From Actinoplanes lobatus (GTDB lineage: Bacteria > Actinomycetota > Actinomycetes > Mycobacteriales > Micromonosporaceae), in NCBI RefSeq assembly GCF_014205215.1, contig NZ_JACHNC010000001.1, positions 2,361,001-2,425,000 of the forward strand: a stretch of 64,000 nt of DNA, given 5' to 3'. A model generated the notes under the pieces. The model was given only the letters and a program-made list of their open reading frames with translations, ran no database searches and was not told the DNA's origin. The position numbers and the translations under genes are program-made. How positions within the stretch are numbered: the stretch's first letter is position 1; each line of letters opens with the position of its first letter. Of this stretch, positions 63,988-64,000 are shown in pieces.

Positions 63988-64000
63988 AGTTGAGCCCCTG

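Overview
The window is GC-rich actinobacterial chromosome with many GTG starts, stop/start overlaps of the ATGA or GTGA type, and several genes that look leaderless. BldC, DUF3073, DUF3151, valine dehydrogenase and the purine gene layout point to a filamentous actinomycete. Overall style (Pro/Gln/Tyr-rich tails, tandem RTX proteins, a Pnkp/Hen1 pair) suggests Micromonosporaceae, most likely Actinoplanes or a close relative. The genus is inferred, not proven.

Layout. 1-8.2 kb: a truncated MFS transporter divergent from clpB (with a HAIR/HspR operator), two four-helix proline-rich membrane proteins, an ArsR regulator and a class II aldolase. 8.2-13.3 kb: a DedA protein and the Pnkp-Hen1 RNA repair operon. 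13.7-20.3 kb: fba, a LOG-family protein, an ADP-ribosylglycohydrolase, DUF3151, and an acyltransferase-3/SGNH gene broken by an internal deletion and frame change. 20.3-28.2 kb: a ParA/MinD-like ATPase with a long proline-rich N-terminus, then a sugar-use locus (LacI regulator, GH127 glycosidase, ABC importer) with a candidate LacI-type operator. 28.2-32.4 kb: a DAG-kinase-like gene, purA, purD and a membrane protein. 32.5-38.1 kb: a two-component system, an SCP2 protein, and an ArsR-MFS-purB run in which purB overlaps the efflux gene. 38.1-42.5 kb: a secreted serine protease and the purSQL operon.

42.5-52.7 kb is a conserved actinobacterial core neighbourhood: sterol-carrier protein, purF, purM, DUF3073, valine dehydrogenase, a conserved hypothetical, bldC. 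Between purM and the DUF3073 gene it is interrupted by a GC-rich tandem repeat array and a small RiPP locus: a radical SAM/SPASM maturase overlapping a 75-residue peptide that ends in four aromatic-X-Asn/His tripeptides. This is a candidate multi-cyclophane (triceptide) pathway and the most interesting system in the window.

52.7-59.2 kb: a PPOX/F420 oxidoreductase, a methyltransferase coupled to kptA (RNA 2'-phosphotransferase), a PrsW-like membrane protease and several small actinobacterial proteins. 59.2-63.0 kb: three tandem secreted RTX calcium-binding paralogues, each preceded by the same AACGGTAnCGTT element. The right edge (63.4-64 kb) carries the 3' part of a tRNA-Phe gene, a duplicated fragment of a small membrane-protein gene and short direct repeats. 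This looks like the end of an element integrated at tRNA-Phe whose body lies to the right of the window.

Taken together, the window encodes eight purine biosynthesis genes (purA, purD, purB, purS, purQ, purL, purF, purM) and two independent RNA end-repair functions (Pnkp/Hen1 and KptA). Gene assignments rest on reading the translations and on family knowledge. No database search was possible.
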